Below are positions 17,786-27,722 of a stretch of 64,000 nt of DNA, one piece after another. The notes below the pieces were generated by a model, which saw only the letters and a program-made list of their open reading frames with translations, searched no databases and was not told the DNA's origin. Within the stretch, counting starts at the first letter, position 1; every line of letters starts with the position of its first letter. The stretch comes from Aeromicrobium terrae (lineage in GTDB: Bacteria > Actinomycetota > Actinomycetes > Propionibacteriales > Nocardioidaceae). The stretch is from assembly GCF_008039565.1 (NCBI RefSeq), contig NZ_VDUX01000003.1:400993-464992 (forward strand), written 5' to 3'. Position numbers and translations under genes: made by a program.

Positions 17786-19129
17786 TCAGAGAGAGACGTC
17801 CTCCAGGAGCTCGGTGACCAGAGCCGCCACCGGCGAACGCTCCGACCGCGTCAGCGTGACGTGCGCGAACAGCGGGTGTCCCTTGAGCTTCTCGACCACC
17901 GCGACGACGCCGTCGTGACGCCCGACCCGCAGGTTGTCGCGCTGCGCGACGTCGTGCGTGAGCACCACCTTGGAGTTGGCGCCGATGCGCGAGAGCACGG
18001 TCAGCAGGACGTTCCGCTCCAGCGACTGCGCCTCGTCGACGATGACGAACGCGTCGTGCAGCGAGCGGCCGCGGATGTGCGTGAGCGGCAGGACCTCGAG
18101 CATCCCGCGGTCGAGGATCTCGTCGATCACCGGCGTGGAGGTGACGGCGCCGAGGGTGTCGAACACGGCCTGCGCCCAGGGGCCCATCTTCTCGGACTCG
18201 CTGCCGGGCAGGTAGCCGAGCTCCTGGCCGCCGACGGCGTACAGCGGGCGGAACACGACGACCTTCTTGTGCTGACCGCGCTCCATCACCGCCTCGAGGC
18301 CGGCGCAGATGGCCAGCGCGGACTTGCCGGTGCCCGCGCGGCCGCCGAGGGAGACGATGCCGACGTCGGGGTCCAGCAGGAGGTCGAGCGCGACCCGCTG
18401 CTCCGCCGAGCGGCCGTGGATGCCGAACGCGTCGCGGTCGCCGCGCACCAGCTGGACGTGCTTGTCGGCGGTGACGCGGCCGAGCCCGCTGCCCTTGCTC
18501 GACACCAGCACCAGACCGGTGTGGCACGGCAGCTCACGGGCCTCCGGGAGGTCGATCTCGCCCAGCTCGTACAGCGCGTCCAGGTCGGCGCTCTCGACCT
18601 CGATCTCGTGCATGCCGGTCCACCCGGACTCCAGCGCCAGCTCGGCGCGGTACTCCTCCGCCGTCAGGCCGACGGACGACGCCTTCACGCGCATCGGCAG
18701 GTCCTTGGACACCAGCGTCACGTCGTGGCCCTCGTTGGCGAGGTTGCGGGCGACGGACAGGATGCGGGTGTCGTTGTCGCCCAGCCGGAACCCGGCGGGC
18801 AGCGACTCGGGGTTCGTGTGGTTGAGCTCGACCCGGATCGTGCCGCCCTCGTCCCCGATGGGCAGCGGGACGTCGAGCGTGCCGTGCTGCACGCGCAGGT
18901 CGTCGAGGAAGCGCAGAGCGGTCCGCGCGAAGTAGCCGAGCTCCGGGTGGTGGCGCTTGCCCTCGAGCTCGGAGATCACGACGACCGGAATGACCACCTC
19001 GTGCTCGTGGAACCGGGTGACGGCCGCAGGGTCCGCGAGCAGCACGCTGGTGTCCAGCACGTACGTGCGCTGCTTGGGCGCCTTGGTCGAGGTCGTCGGG
19101 CGGGGGCTCGCGCTCTTCTTCACAGCCAC
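17786..19129 (-). CDS. phoH: PIN-PhoH fusion protein (PhoH2 type)
   Basis: A 447-residue fusion: an N-terminal PIN (VapC-like) ribonuclease domain at about 20-150, with acidic residues in [12 protein letters not shown] and in [10 protein letters not shown], and a C-terminal PhoH ATPase with Walker [11 protein letters not shown] and Walker B VIVDEAQS. Proteins with this architecture, such as Rv1095 of M. tuberculosis, act as ATP-dependent RNA helicase-ribonucleases. It begins at a GTG with a GGAGACA site. No PhoAT-type small antitoxin ORF was recognised upstream. The gene lies next to uppS, as part of the conserved block. Confidence 0.93.
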   Translation of the reverse strand: MAVKKSASPRPTTSTKAPKQRTYVLDTSVLLADPAAVTRFHEHEVVIPVVVISELEGKRHHPELGYFARTALRFLDDLRVQHGTLDVPLPIGDEGGTIRVELNHTNPESLPAGFRLGDNDTRILSVARNLANEGHDVTLVSKDLPMRVKASSVGLTAEEYRAELALESGWTGMHEIEVESADLDALYELGEIDLPEARELPCHTGLVLVSSKGSGLGRVTADKHVQLVRGDRDAFGIHGRSAEQRVALDLLLDPDVGIVSLGGRAGTGKSALAICAGLEAVMERGQHKKVVVFRPLYAVGGQELGYLPGSESEKMGPWAQAVFDTLGAVTSTPVIDEILDRGMLEVLPLTHIRGRSLHDAFVIVDEAQSLERNVLLTVLSRIGANSKVVLTHDVAQRDNLRVGRHDGVVAVVEKLKGHPLFAHVTLTRSERSPVAALVTELLEDVSL

Positions 19130-19266
19130 GGCTGTCTCCTCGGTGAGCCCGCGCGCGCCCTGCGCCGGCCCTTAGTCGTCGGTGCGGTCGGGGCGGCTGG
19201 GCTCAGGGGCGAGCATCAACACACTCGCAACGTACGTCTGCGCTGGTCCGAAACCTCGCAGGACAC
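19130..19266. other. intergenic stretch between phoH and the repeat array
   Basis: Apart from the phoH ribosome-binding site I see no convincing gene or promoter here. A small antitoxin-like ORF was looked for and not found. Confidence 0.4.
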
Positions 19267-19322
19267 GCTGACGAGAGACTTCCGGAACCCTCTCCTCGGC
19301 GGGCCGGAACCCTCTCGTCAGC
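19267..19322. repeat. 22-bp-period inverted repeat array (family B), second locus
   Basis: One forward unit (GCTGACGAGAGACTTCCGG, 19267-19285) that shares its CCGGA with a reverse unit (19282-19300), then another reverse unit, GCCGGAACCCTCTCGTCAGC (19303-19322). The two reverse units are 22 bp apart, exactly as at 12089-12204. It abuts the uppS stop codon. Confidence 0.8.
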
Positions 19323-19323
19323 G

Positions 19324-20085
19324 TCAGGCGCCGAAGCGACGTTCGCGGGAGGCGTAGGAGCGCATGGCGCGCAGCAGGTCGACGCGGCGGAAGGCCGGCC
19401 AGAGCACGTCGGAGAAGTAGAACTCCGAGTGCACGCTCTGCCAGAGCAGGAAGCCGGAGAGCCGCTGCTCGCCGGACGTGCGGATCACGAGGTCGGGGTC
19501 GGGCTGGCCCTTGGTGTAGAGGTGCTCGGCGATGTGGTCGACCTCGAGCGTGCGGGCGACCTCCTCGAGGTCGCGGCCCTCGGCGGCCTTCTCGAGCAGC
19601 AGCGAGCGCATCGCGTCGGTGAGCTCCTGGCGGCCGCCGTAGCCGACGCAGACGTTGACCCGCATGCCCTGGACGCCGGCGGTCCGGTCGGCCGCGCCCT
19701 TGAGCCGCCCGGCCGACTCCGGCGGCAGCAGCTCGAGGCTGCCCATCAGCGTGAGGTGCCAGCGGCCGTCGTCGGCGAGCCGGTCGACCAGGCCCTCGAC
19801 GGCGTCGAGGATGCTCGCCAGCTCTTCCTGTGGGCGCTGCAGGTTGTCGGTGGAGAGGACCCAGAACGTGACCGTGCCGACGCCGAGGTCGTGGCACCAC
19901 TCGAGGAACTCGTCGACCTTCGCGGCGCCGGCCTGGTACCCGCTCTCCAGGTCCGTGCGAGCGTCCTTGGCCCACCGGCGGTTGCCGTCGACGATGGCCC
20001 CGACGTGGTGGGGCAGACGGCTCTGATCGAGCTGGCGCAGCAGTCGGCGCTCGTACGCACCGTAGAGAAGGTCGCTGACGCCCAT
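19324..20085 (-). CDS. uppS: short-chain isoprenyl diphosphate synthase (cis-prenyltransferase)
   Basis: A 253-residue cis-prenyltransferase that adds isopentenyl units with Z geometry to make the lipid carrier precursor for wall polymers. Catalytic Asp33 is in IVDGNRRWAK, and the C-terminal signature RTSGEQRLSGFLLWQ and HSEFYFSDVLWP is intact. Gene order next to trhA equals Rv1086/Rv1085c, where the Rv1086 enzyme makes short Z,E-farnesyl diphosphate, so this may be the short-chain type rather than the undecaprenyl enzyme; chain length is inference. Divergent from trhA by 17 bp. Confidence 0.92.
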   Translation of the reverse strand: MGVSDLLYGAYERRLLRQLDQSRLPHHVGAIVDGNRRWAKDARTDLESGYQAGAAKVDEFLEWCHDLGVGTVTFWVLSTDNLQRPQEELASILDAVEGLVDRLADDGRWHLTLMGSLELLPPESAGRLKGAADRTAGVQGMRVNVCVGYGGRQELTDAMRSLLLEKAAEGRDLEEVARTLEVDHIAEHLYTKGQPDPDLVIRTSGEQRLSGFLLWQSVHSEFYFSDVLWPAFRRVDLLRAMRSYASRERRFGA

Positions 20086-20090
20086 ACGGC

Positions 20091-20102
20091 TAATCTCATC
20101 AC
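20091..20102 (+). promoter_or_regulatory. leaderless promoter of trhA
   Basis: TAATCT (20091-20096) stands 6 nt before the ATG at 20103. On the other strand TGAGAT sits 7 nt before the uppS ATG, a weaker match. Confidence 0.6.
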
Positions 20103-20801
20103 ATGACGAAGGCCGCGCCGGAGACGCTGACGGAGGAGGCCTCCGAAGCCATCCGGGAGACGGCTCGGGAGATCAAGCCGCGGCTGCGCGGCTGGCTGCA
20201 CGCCGCCACCGCTCCCCTGGCGTTCTTCTCGTTCCTGGCCATGCTCGTCATCGCCGACGACGTGTGGGTGCGGTTCGCCGTCGCTGTCTTCATGGTGAGC
20301 GCGCTGCTGCTGTTCGGCGTCAGCGCGCTGTACCACACGCGCACCTGGTCAGATCAGGCTCGGATGATCTGGAAGCGGATCGACCACGCCAACATCTTCA
20401 TCCTCATCGCCGGGTCCTACACGCCGTTCTCGCTCATCCTGTTGTCCACGAAGCACGCGGTGATCATGCTGTCGCTGGTGTGGGGCGGCGCCGTCCTCGG
20501 CGTGCTGTTCCGCATCTTCTGGGTCGGTGCCCCCCGATGGCTCTACGTCCCGCTGTACATCCTGCTCGGCTGGGCGGCGGTGCTGTACTTCCCGGAGTTC
20601 GTCGACGAGTCCCCCACCGCGGTGCTGGTGCTGATGGTCACCGGCGGCGGCCTCTACACGCTCGGCGCCCTGGTCTACGGCTTCAAGAAGCCGGACCCGT
20701 GGCCGAGCTGGTACGGCTTCCACGAGGTGTTCCACACGCTGACGATCGCGGCCTTCGTCGTGCACTACATCGGCGTGAGCTTCCTCGCCTACCAACGCTG
20801 A
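20103..20801 (+). CDS. trhA: hemolysin III family (TrhA/PAQR) membrane protein
   Basis: A 232-residue seven-helix membrane protein of the PAQR/hemolysin III family. Putative zinc ligands are conserved: SALYH in the second helix, HAN near residue 96 and the terminal GFHEVFHTLTIAAFVVHY with the HxxxH pair. Bacterial members (YqfA/TrhA) have been linked to membrane lipid homeostasis; a true haemolytic role is doubtful. The gene's pairing with uppS is conserved in mycobacteria. No signal peptide. Confidence 0.92.
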   Translation: MTKAAPETLTEEASEAIRETAREIKPRLRGWLHAATAPLAFFSFLAMLVIADDVWVRFAVAVFMVSALLLFGVSALYHTRTWSDQARMIWKRIDHANIFILIAGSYTPFSLILLSTKHAVIMLSLVWGGAVLGVLFRIFWVGAPRWLYVPLYILLGWAAVLYFPEFVDESPTAVLVLMVTGGGLYTLGALVYGFKKPDPWPSWYGFHEVFHTLTIAAFVVHYIGVSFLAYQR

Positions 20802-20832
20802 CAAGAGCCTCCGCGGGGGCGCCGCGCTGCCC

Positions 20833-20844
20833 TAGCATCGATCC
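20833..20844 (+). promoter_or_regulatory. leaderless promoter of the cyclase-AAA gene
   Basis: TAGCAT (20833-20838) stands 6 nt before the ATG at 20845. Confidence 0.6.
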
Positions 20845-23800
20845 ATGACCGGGAATCCGGGCATTTCGTGCACGAGCTGCGGCCGCGAGAACCCGGACGG
20901 ATCCCGGTTCTGCGGGCACTGCGGCGAGTCCCTGGAGCAGACGACGTCATGCCCGAGCTGCGGCACCGTCCTCCCGTCCGACGCCCGGTTCTGCCTGCAG
21001 TGCGGCACACCCGTCGCCAACGCAGCTCCGGAGTCGCCCGAGCCGGAGGGTGAGCGCAAGCAGATCACCGTGCTGTTCGCCGACGTGCGCGGGTCGATGG
21101 ACCTGGCCGAGCGGCTCGACGCGGAGTCCTGGCGCGAGGTGATGCAGCGGTTCTTCGACGTGCTCGCCGAGGCGGTCGAGCGGGCCGACGGCACCGTGGA
21201 CAAGTTCACCGGCGACGGCATCATGGCGTTGTTCGGAGCGCCGGTGGCCCGCGAGGACCACGCCCTGTGCGCCTGCCGGGCCGCCCTCGACATGATCCGC
21301 CGGGTCGACGCCCTCGCCGCGGAGCTCAGTGACGAGGGCATCGAGCTCGCCGTGCGCATCGGCCTCAACTCCGGCGAGGTCGTCGTCGGGACGATCGGCG
21401 AGGGCCGGATGGAGTACACGGCCATCGGTCACACCGTCGGGCTCGCGCAGCGGATGGAGGCACAGGCCGAGGTCGGCACCGCCTACCTGACCGCCACGAC
21501 GGCCGCCCTGGCCGAGGGCTTCTTCGACCTCACGGACTGCGGTGAGCGCACCGTGAAGGGTGCGAGCGAGCCGATCCGCGTCTTCCGCCTGGAGGGCGTC
21601 GGCAGCGCGCACGGTCATCTCGACGTCTCGCGGAACAGAGGACTGACGCGGTTCGTCGGCCGGGCGGACGAGCTGGCCGAGCTTGAGGCAGCGTACGCCC
21701 GTGCCCTCGGCGGGGCGGGCGAGGTCGTCGGCGTGGTGGCCGCCGCGGGCGTGGGCAAGAGCCGGTTGTGCCACGAGCTGGTCGAGCGGTGCCGCGAGCG
21801 CGGGATCGCCGTCTATCAAGCGCAGTGCGAGGCTCACACGCGCGACGTCCCACTGGTGCCCGTGCTCCAGCTGCTGCGGTCGCGGTTCGGCATCAGCGGC
21901 GTCGACTCCGACGCGGCCGCACAGGCGAAGGTCCGCAGCGAGCTGGCCGACCTGGGCCCCGGCTCGGAGGACCTCGCCCTGGTCCTCGACTTCCTCGGCG
22001 TGCCCGACCCGGACGCCTCGCCGGTGACGATGAACGGCGACGCCCGCAACCGCCGGCTCCGCGAGCTCGTCCGCCGGCTCGTGCAGGTCCAGGCGGGTGA
22101 CCCGAGCGTCATCGTCCTCGAGGACCTGCAGTGGATCGACGAGGCCAGCGCGCTGTTCCTCGACACCCTCGTCGAGGCCGTCTCGATGAGTGGCGGCCTG
22201 ATCGTGGCCAACTTCCGCCCCGAGTACCGCGCCGCCTGGATGGGCGGGACGCACTACCGCCAGCTGCCGCTGTCGCCGCTCAGCGACGCGTCGCTCGCGG
22301 CCCTGGTCCGCGACCTGCTGGGTGACGACCCCTCGCTCGACGGGCTCACCGAGCTGGTCGCCGAGCGGACGGAGGGCAATCCGTTCTACGCCGAGGAGGT
22401 CGTGCGCGAGCTCGCCGAGAGCGGAACCCTGCACGGCGAGCGGGGCGCCTACCGGATGGCGCGCGAGATCGACCACCTGCCGGTCCCACCCACCGTCCAG
22501 TCGATCCTGGCCGCTCGCATCGACCGGCTGCCGGCCGGCGCGAAGACGACGCTCCAGGCCGCGGCCACGATCGGGTCGGAGGCGAGCCGCGCACTGTTGG
22601 GCCAGGTGATCTCCCTGAGCGAGGACCGGCTCGACGACGCCCTGCGCACCCTGGTCACGAACGAGTTCATCCACGAGACGTCGCTCTACCCCGAGCACGT
22701 CTACGGCTTCCGGCACCGGCTCACGCAGGAGGTCGCGTACGGGTCGCTGCTGACCGCTTCCCGGGCGCGAGCCCACCTCGCCGTGGCCGTCGGCCTCCAG
22801 ACCACCGACCCCGACCGGGTGGACGAGAACGCCGGCCTGATCGCGCAGCACTACGCGCTCGCCGGTGACGCGATGCAGGCGGCCCAGTGGCACCTGCGGG
22901 CCGTCTTCTGGTCCGGGGTGCGCGACCCGATGGCCTCGATCCGGCACGCGCTGCAGGTCATCGATCTCGAACGAGATCTGCCGAAAGGCGCCGAGTCAGA
23001 CACCGTCCGACTCACCGCCCGGCTGTACGTCACCGCGATGGGATGGCGAGTCGGGGCGGACACGAAGGTGATCCGGAAGGCGTTCGACGACGCGGTCACG
23101 ATCGCGGAGAGCATCGGTGACGACACGATGCTCGCGCTCCTGCACATCACCTTCGCCTCGTGCCCGCTCTCCTGCGAGGGCCGGCTGGCCGAAGCGGCCT
23201 GGATCGCGTCGGAGGGTCAGCGTCGTGCCGACGTCATCGGCGACCCCGGCCTGAGGGCCTTGGCCCGGGTGATCCCGATCTACTGCCAGTGGCTCGAGGG
23301 CAACGCCGGGACCGTCGTCCGGCTGTGCGAGGAGCTGGCCGAGCTCACCGCCGACGGCGTCGAGATCCCGTTCGCGGACTCGGCCATCGACCCGCGCTCG
23401 TGGGCCGAGTTCGCCCGGGGTCCTTCGCTCCTGGCCATGGGTCGCACGGAGGAGGCGCACGCCTGCGCGGCTCGCGGCATCGAGCTGGCGACCGCGGTGG
23501 GCGGAGAGGTGCTCGGCTGGGCGCACATGTTCGCCGCCACGTTCTACACCTTCGACCCCGACCTCCCCGTCGCCGACCTCGTCGAGCACGCGCGGGCCAG
23601 CGCCGAGATCGCCGATCGGCTCGGCGACGTGTTCTCCCGGGCATGGGCCCGCTTCTGGACCTCCTACGCCGCCCTGCGGGAGGGCTCGTACGAGGAGGCG
23701 CTGGCGGGGTTCGCCCAGGCCCTCGAGCAGATCCGCGCGCAGGGTGCGGGCCGGGAGTCCGAGCCGCTGATCCGGTACGGGATCGGCGCGTCCCTCGCCG

Positions 23801-24057
23801 GGTCGGGTCGCGTCGACGAGGGGATCGACATGGTTCGCCAGAGCGTCGAGCTCGCCGTCGAGCTGGGGATCGGGATCAACGAGCTCTGGACCCGGGAGCT
23901 GCTCGCCGAGCTGTTGATGGACCGCGGCGAGCCGGGCGACATCGAGGAGGCGTCGGAGCACCTGCAGGCGGCCGGCGACTTCGCCGTCCGAACCGGCAAC
24001 GTCGTCTACGCCGAGCGCATCGCCGAGCTGCGCCGCCGGCTGCCGGCGACCGCCTAG
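20845..24057 (+). CDS. zinc-ribbon / class III cyclase / AAA ATPase / TPR protein
   Basis: A 1070-residue multidomain protein. Residues 8-58 form a double zinc ribbon with four CxxC knuckles. Residues 70-250 are a class III nucleotide cyclase homology domain with both metal-binding Asp (FADVRGS and [11 protein letters not shown]). The usual substrate Asp and transition-state Asn of IGDTVNLAAR are changed in [11 protein letters not shown], so cyclase activity is uncertain. An AAA_16 (STAND-like) ATPase follows, with a P-loop [10 protein letters not shown] near 299-308 and Walker [12 protein letters not shown]. From about 620 to the end it is helical TPR-like repeats. It is probably a cytoplasmic signalling scaffold; the signal is unknown. 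Starts leaderless and overlaps the convergent DUF255 gene by 4 bp. Confidence 0.9.
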   Translation: MTGNPGISCTSCGRENPDGSRFCGHCGESLEQTTSCPSCGTVLPSDARFCLQCGTPVANAAPESPEPEGERKQITVLFADVRGSMDLAERLDAESWREVMQRFFDVLAEAVERADGTVDKFTGDGIMALFGAPVAREDHALCACRAALDMIRRVDALAAELSDEGIELAVRIGLNSGEVVVGTIGEGRMEYTAIGHTVGLAQRMEAQAEVGTAYLTATTAALAEGFFDLTDCGERTVKGASEPIRVFRLEGVGSAHGHLDVSRNRGLTRFVGRADELAELEAAYARALGGAGEVVGVVAAAGVGKSRLCHELVERCRERGIAVYQAQCEAHTRDVPLVPVLQLLRSRFGISGVDSDAAAQAKVRSELADLGPGSEDLALVLDFLGVPDPDASPVTMNGDARNRRLRELVRRLVQVQAGDPSVIVLEDLQWIDEASALFLDTLVEAVSMSGGLIVANFRPEYRAAWMGGTHYRQLPLSPLSDASLAALVRDLLGDDPSLDGLTELVAERTEGNPFYAEEVVRELAESGTLHGERGAYRMAREIDHLPVPPTVQSILAARIDRLPAGAKTTLQAAATIGSEASRALLGQVISLSEDRLDDALRTLVTNEFIHETSLYPEHVYGFRHRLTQEVAYGSLLTASRARAHLAVAVGLQTTDPDRVDENAGLIAQHYALAGDAMQAAQWHLRAVFWSGVRDPMASIRHALQVIDLERDLPKGAESDTVRLTARLYVTAMGWRVGADTKVIRKAFDDAVTIAESIGDDTMLALLHITFASCPLSCEGRLAEAAWIASEGQRRADVIGDPGLRALARVIPIYCQWLEGNAGTVVRLCEELAELTADGVEIPFADSAIDPRSWAEFARGPSLLAMGRTEEAHACAARGIELATAVGGEVLGWAHMFAATFYTFDPDLPVADLVEHARASAEIADRLGDVFSRAWARFWTSYAALREGSYEEALAGFAQALEQIRAQGAGRESEPLIRYGIGASLAGSGRVDEGIDMVRQSVELAVELGIGINELWTRELLAELLMDRGEPGDIEEASEHLQAAGDFAVRTGNVVYAERIAELRRRLPATA

Positions 24058-26033
24058 GCCTGGAGAGCGGCCGGGTCCGTCACCGGCATCTGGCAGACGA
24101 AGTCGCGGCAGACGTACGCGGCCGGCCGACCGTCGACCAGGCCGCGGTCCTCGAACAGCGGGATCGGCGAGCCGACGTCGGCGGCCACGACCACGGCTCC
24201 GGGTGACGTCAGGCGGAGCGCGGCGCGGTGCAGGTCGGCGCGGTCGTCGGCCGGTCCGACGACCGCGATCTCGGCCGGTCCCGCCAGCATCGCCTCGGCC
24301 GCGGACAGGCTCGCGCCGGCGAACCGCGGCACCTGCCGGCCCACGGCCGCCGCGCTGGCCAGGCCGCGCTCGGCGGCCTCGCGGTACCGGTGCTCGCCGG
24401 TGACGGCGGCGAACGCCACCAGCGCGGCGATGGCCGACGACGTGCCGGACGGGTAGGCGTTGTCCGACACGTCCTTGGGTCGCACCACGAGCGTCTCGGC
24501 GTCGTCGGCGGTGTCGAAGAACCCGCCGGCCGGGTCGGTGAAGTGGTCGAGGATGCGGTCCACGAGGACTCGGGCCCGGTCGAGCCAGGCCGGGTCGCCG
24601 GTCAGCCCGAGCACGGCGACGAACGCCTCGGCGACGCAGCCGTGGTCCTCGAGCACCGCCGCGCTGCGCCCGGCCACGCCATCACGCGACGTGCGCAGGA
24701 ACGTGCCGAAGTCGACGCCGTGGACGTCGGCCAGCAGCGTCGCGGCCTCGACCGCCGCCTCGCCGAACGACGGCTCGTCGAGCAGGACGGCGGCCTCGGC
24801 CAGCGCGGTGATGGCCAGCCCGTTCCAGGCGGCGACCACCTTGTCGTCCCGGGCCGGCCGTGTGCGCTCGGCCCGCGCAGTGAGGAGCTTCGTGCGCACG
24901 TCGGACCAGCGGTCAGCGTCGTCCGGATCCTCGAGCAGCTGCAGTGTCGAGAACCCACGCTCGAAGGTCCCGGCACCGGTGACGCCAAGCAGCTGCGCCG
25001 CCCACGCGCCGTCGGCGGCGCCGAGCGTCCGCATCAGCTGGTTCGGGTTCCAGACGTAGTACGTGCCCTCGTGCCCGTCGCTGTCGGCGTCGAGGGCGGA
25101 CGCGAAGCCGCCCTCCGGTGTGCGGAGCTCGGCGAGCAGGAAGCGACCGGTCTCCCGGGCTATCCGCTCCGCGAGCGGCGAGCCGTCGACGCGCCAGCGG
25201 TGCAGGTAGACCCGCAGCAGCTGGGCGTTGTCGTAGAGCATCTTCTCGAAGTGCGGCACCCGCCAGAACCGGTCGACGCCGTAGCGGGCGAACCCGCCGC
25301 CGAGCTGGTCGTAGATGCCGCCGCGCGCCATCGCGTCGGTGGTGCGAGTGACCATCTCGAGCGACCGTTCGTCGCCGGTGCGGGCGTGGTGACGGAGCAG
25401 GAGCTCCAGGACCATCGACGGCGGGAACTTGGGGCTGGCGCCGAACCCGCCCGCCTCGTCGTCGTGCTGGGTGGACAGCTTCTGGACCGCGGCGTCCAGG
25501 TCGGAGGCGCCGATCAGGTCGCCGGTGGCATCCATGCTCTGCCGCAGGTGCGCGACGACGTCCGCACTCACCGCGGTCACCTCGTCGCGCCGGTTCTTCC
25601 ACGCGTCGGCGAGCGCCTGCAGGACCTGCGTGAACGCGGGCATGCCCTGCCGCGGCTCCGGCGGGAAGTAGGTGCCGGCGAAGAACGGCTCGCCGTCCGG
25701 GCTGAGGACGCAGGTCATCGGCCAGCCGCCCTGCCCGGTCATCGCCTGCGTGGCCTGCATGTAGACCGCGTCGATGTCCGGTCGCTCCTCGCGGTCGACC
25801 TTGATGTTGACGAAGTGGTCGTTCATGAACGCGGCGGTGGCGGGGTCCTCGAACGACTCGTGCGCCATCACGTGGCACCAGTGGCACGCCGCATAGCCGA
25901 CGCTCAGCAGGATCGGCCGGTCCAGCTCCTTCGCGACGGCGAGCGCCTCGTCGCTCCACTCCCACCAGTCGACGGGGTTGTCGGCGTGCTGGAGGAGGTA
26001 CGGACTGGTGGAGCTCGCAAGCCGGTTCGGCAT
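24054..26033 (-). CDS. DUF255 thioredoxin-domain protein (YyaL/SPATA20 family)
   Basis: A 659-residue protein. Residues 1-165 are a thioredoxin-like DUF255 domain ([17 protein letters not shown], then [16 protein letters not shown] with a CHWC redox pair, then [20 protein letters not shown]). The remainder is an (alpha/alpha)6 barrel like that of N-acylglucosamine 2-epimerases and glycosidases ([30 protein letters not shown]). Its exact role is unknown. The counterpart in M. tuberculosis is Rv1084, also between mca and trhA. The ATG at 26033 is set by a leaderless promoter; an ATG 48 nt upstream would enter the divergent gene's promoter. Confidence 0.9.
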   Translation of the reverse strand: MPNRLASSTSPYLLQHADNPVDWWEWSDEALAVAKELDRPILLSVGYAACHWCHVMAHESFEDPATAAFMNDHFVNIKVDREERPDIDAVYMQATQAMTGQGGWPMTCVLSPDGEPFFAGTYFPPEPRQGMPAFTQVLQALADAWKNRRDEVTAVSADVVAHLRQSMDATGDLIGASDLDAAVQKLSTQHDDEAGGFGASPKFPPSMVLELLLRHHARTGDERSLEMVTRTTDAMARGGIYDQLGGGFARYGVDRFWRVPHFEKMLYDNAQLLRVYLHRWRVDGSPLAERIARETGRFLLAELRTPEGGFASALDADSDGHEGTYYVWNPNQLMRTLGAADGAWAAQLLGVTGAGTFERGFSTLQLLEDPDDADRWSDVRTKLLTARAERTRPARDDKVVAAWNGLAITALAEAAVLLDEPSFGEAAVEAATLLADVHGVDFGTFLRTSRDGVAGRSAAVLEDHGCVAEAFVAVLGLTGDPAWLDRARVLVDRILDHFTDPAGGFFDTADDAETLVVRPKDVSDNAYPSGTSSAIAALVAFAAVTGEHRYREAAERGLASAAAVGRQVPRFAGASLSAAEAMLAGPAEIAVVGPADDRADLHRAALRLTSPGAVVVAADVGSPIPLFEDRGLVDGRPAAYVCRDFVCQMPVTDPAALQA

Positions 26034-26056
26034 GTGTCCCACCGTACGGTGAGGAC
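26034..26056. promoter_or_regulatory. symmetrical bidirectional leaderless promoter
   Basis: The perfect palindrome ACCGTACGGT (26041-26050) supplies the hexamer TACGGT on both strands. On the plus strand it ends 6 nt before the GNAT ATG (26057), and on the minus strand 7 nt before the DUF255 ATG (26033). The two -10 elements overlap by two bases, so the two genes should compete for one polymerase site. Confidence 0.55.
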
Positions 26057-26581
26057 ATGGGGACGCAGATCCGAGCGGCACGGGACGAGGACTGGGACGG
26101 CATCTGGCCGATCGTGCAGGAGGTGCTCGCCGAGGGCACGGCCTACACGTACGACCCGGCGATGACCGAGGAGCAGGCGAAGGGGAAGTGGCTGCAGCCC
26201 GAGCCGTGGCGGACGCTCGTCGCCGTCGAGGAGGCCGGCGGGGGTGCCGGGCCGCGGGCGGCTGGTCAGCAGCATGTGCTCGGCGCAGCGACGTTCGGCC
26301 CCAACCAGGCCGGCCCCGGGTCGCACGTGAGCAACGCCAACTTCATCGTCGCGCGCGACACCCGCGGCGGCGGCGTGGGCACCGCGCTCGTCGAGGCCAC
26401 CCTGGAGCAGGCGAAGGAGGCCGGCTTCACGGCGATGCAGTTCAACGCCGTCACCGAGACGAATCCCGCGGTGCAGCTCTACCTGCGGCTCGGCTTCGAG
26501 ATCATCGGCACCGTGCCGGGCGCGTTCATCCACCCGGAGCACGGACCGGTCGGCCTGCACGTCATGCACCGGCCGCTCTGA
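26057..26581 (+). CDS. GNAT family N-acetyltransferase
   Basis: A 174-residue acetyltransferase with the acetyl-CoA-binding motif A visible as [20 protein letters not shown] (about 107-126) and a motif B region [16 protein letters not shown]. The substrate is unknown. A glycine-rich insertion near residues 60-70 ([13 protein letters not shown]) separates beta strands and looks like a loop expansion. Divergent from the DUF255 gene by 23 bp through a shared promoter. Confidence 0.87.
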   Translation: MGTQIRAARDEDWDGIWPIVQEVLAEGTAYTYDPAMTEEQAKGKWLQPEPWRTLVAVEEAGGGAGPRAAGQQHVLGAATFGPNQAGPGSHVSNANFIVARDTRGGGVGTALVEATLEQAKEAGFTAMQFNAVTETNPAVQLYLRLGFEIIGTVPGAFIHPEHGPVGLHVMHRPL

Positions 26582-26584
26582 CGC

Positions 26585-26779
26585 TCAGGGGGTGCGGTCG
26601 TCGCCGTCCTCGCCGGGCCACGGCTCGGACGCGCGCCGGGCGTGCTTCATGAACGAGCGCGCCAGGAAGAACGTGGCCAGGCACAGCAGCGCCACGATGC
26701 CGAGCGCCAGCCAGCCGGGCTTGACGTTGTCGGGCGTCAGCGGCACGTCGGCGGTGACGAAGGCGGTGATCACGTCCAT
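26585..26779 (-). CDS. small single-pass membrane protein
   Basis: A 64-residue protein with one membrane helix at about residues 23-43 (WLALGIVALLCLATFFLA) and a basic then acidic cytoplasmic tail (KHARRASEPWPGEDGDD). Function unknown. Its position between mca and the DUF255 gene equals that of the small membrane protein Rv1083 in M. tuberculosis, which supports it as a real gene. The start is supported by a TAGGCT hexamer 6 nt upstream. Confidence 0.75.
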   Translation of the reverse strand: MDVITAFVTADVPLTPDNVKPGWLALGIVALLCLATFFLARSFMKHARRASEPWPGEDGDDRTP

Positions 26780-26791
26780 GGGTCCAGCCTA
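26780..26791 (-). promoter_or_regulatory. leaderless promoter of the small membrane protein
   Basis: TAGGCT (26791 to 26786) stands 6 nt before the ATG at 26779; it overlaps the end of the CDF gene. Confidence 0.55.
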
Positions 26792-27718
26792 GGTCAGCAG
26801 CTCGCGGTCGGGAGGCTCGCCCGGTCGGGAGACGGTGAGCACCGCCTCGACGACCGAGTCGTCCTGCTCCAGCTCGTGCTCCAGGGCGCGCAGCCGATCG
26901 GCGACGCGACCCTCGGTCTCGTCTCCGACGAGGTCGACGCTGGCCACGACGTACACCTGACGCGGCCCGACGAACTCGATGTGCAGGTAGCCGACGTCGG
27001 CGACGGCCGACATGCCGCCGAGCCGCTCGCGGGCCGCCTCGATCACCCGAGGGGACGCCTCCATCCCGACGAGGAACCGCCGGTTGCGGTCGATCAGCAC
27101 GACGGCGATCACGCCCAGCAGCACCCCGACCAGGATCGAGCCGATCGCGTCGGGCGTCGGGGACCCGGTGACCTGGTGCAGCAGGATCCCGACGAAGGCG
27201 ATGACGATGCCGAGGAGGGCGGCGGAGTCCTCGGCGAAGACGGCGCGCAGGGTGGGGTCCGACGTGTGGAGCGCGTGCTCGAGGACGTCGCGCTGGACGG
27301 TCTCGGCCTCCCGGCTCGTCTGCCGGAACGCCTGGAGGAACGACGCCCCCTCGAGGACGAACGCGATGGCGAGCACGACGTACGCCGCCACGAACCCGGA
27401 CCCTTCCTCCTCCGGCGGCGACAGCAGCTCCTGCACGCCGTGGGTGATGGAGACCGCCGCGCCGGCGGTGAACAGGCCGAGCGCGGCGAACATCGACCAC
27501 ACGTACGCCTCGCGGCCGTACCCGAGCGGGTGGCTCGCGTCCGGGCGCCGCTTGGACCGCTTGTCGGCGACCAGCAGCAGCACCTGGTTGACCGTGTCGG
27601 CCCAGGAGTGCGCAGCCTCGGCCAGCATCGACGCCGACCCGGTGACGGCTGCTGCGACCGACTTCGCCACCGCCACCAACGCGTTGGCGGCGAAGGCGAT
27701 GACGACGGTCAGGTTCAC
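26789..27718 (-). CDS. cation diffusion facilitator (CDF) transporter
   Basis: A 309-residue divalent metal/proton antiporter. Transmembrane metal-site residues are visible in AEAAHSWADTVNQ (His and Asp on helix 2) and EDSAALLGIVIAF (Glu-Asp on helix 5). Six membrane segments are followed by a cytoplasmic alpha-beta domain from about residue 215. The DASHPLGYGREAYVW motif is typical for the ZnT9/YdfM-like branch. Probable cargo is Zn2+, Fe2+ or Mn2+; the branch does not fix it. The GTG start lies 5 nt after the mca stop, so it is read from the mca transcript. Confidence 0.9.
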   Translation of the reverse strand: MNLTVVIAFAANALVAVAKSVAAAVTGSASMLAEAAHSWADTVNQVLLLVADKRSKRRPDASHPLGYGREAYVWSMFAALGLFTAGAAVSITHGVQELLSPPEEEGSGFVAAYVVLAIAFVLEGASFLQAFRQTSREAETVQRDVLEHALHTSDPTLRAVFAEDSAALLGIVIAFVGILLHQVTGSPTPDAIGSILVGVLLGVIAVVLIDRNRRFLVGMEASPRVIEAARERLGGMSAVADVGYLHIEFVGPRQVYVVASVDLVGDETEGRVADRLRALEHELEQDDSVVEAVLTVSRPGEPPDRELLT

Positions 27719-27722
27719 GACA

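Noticed and set aside
20947..22947. Long minus-strand open frame (about 666 codons) opposite the cyclase gene
   Set aside because: It is the GC-biased antisense shadow of a gene with clear domains; its translation is low-complexity and has no motifs or start signals. The same applies to long frames opposite the beta-helix gene (44397-46373) and opposite the BTAD gene (48867-51287).
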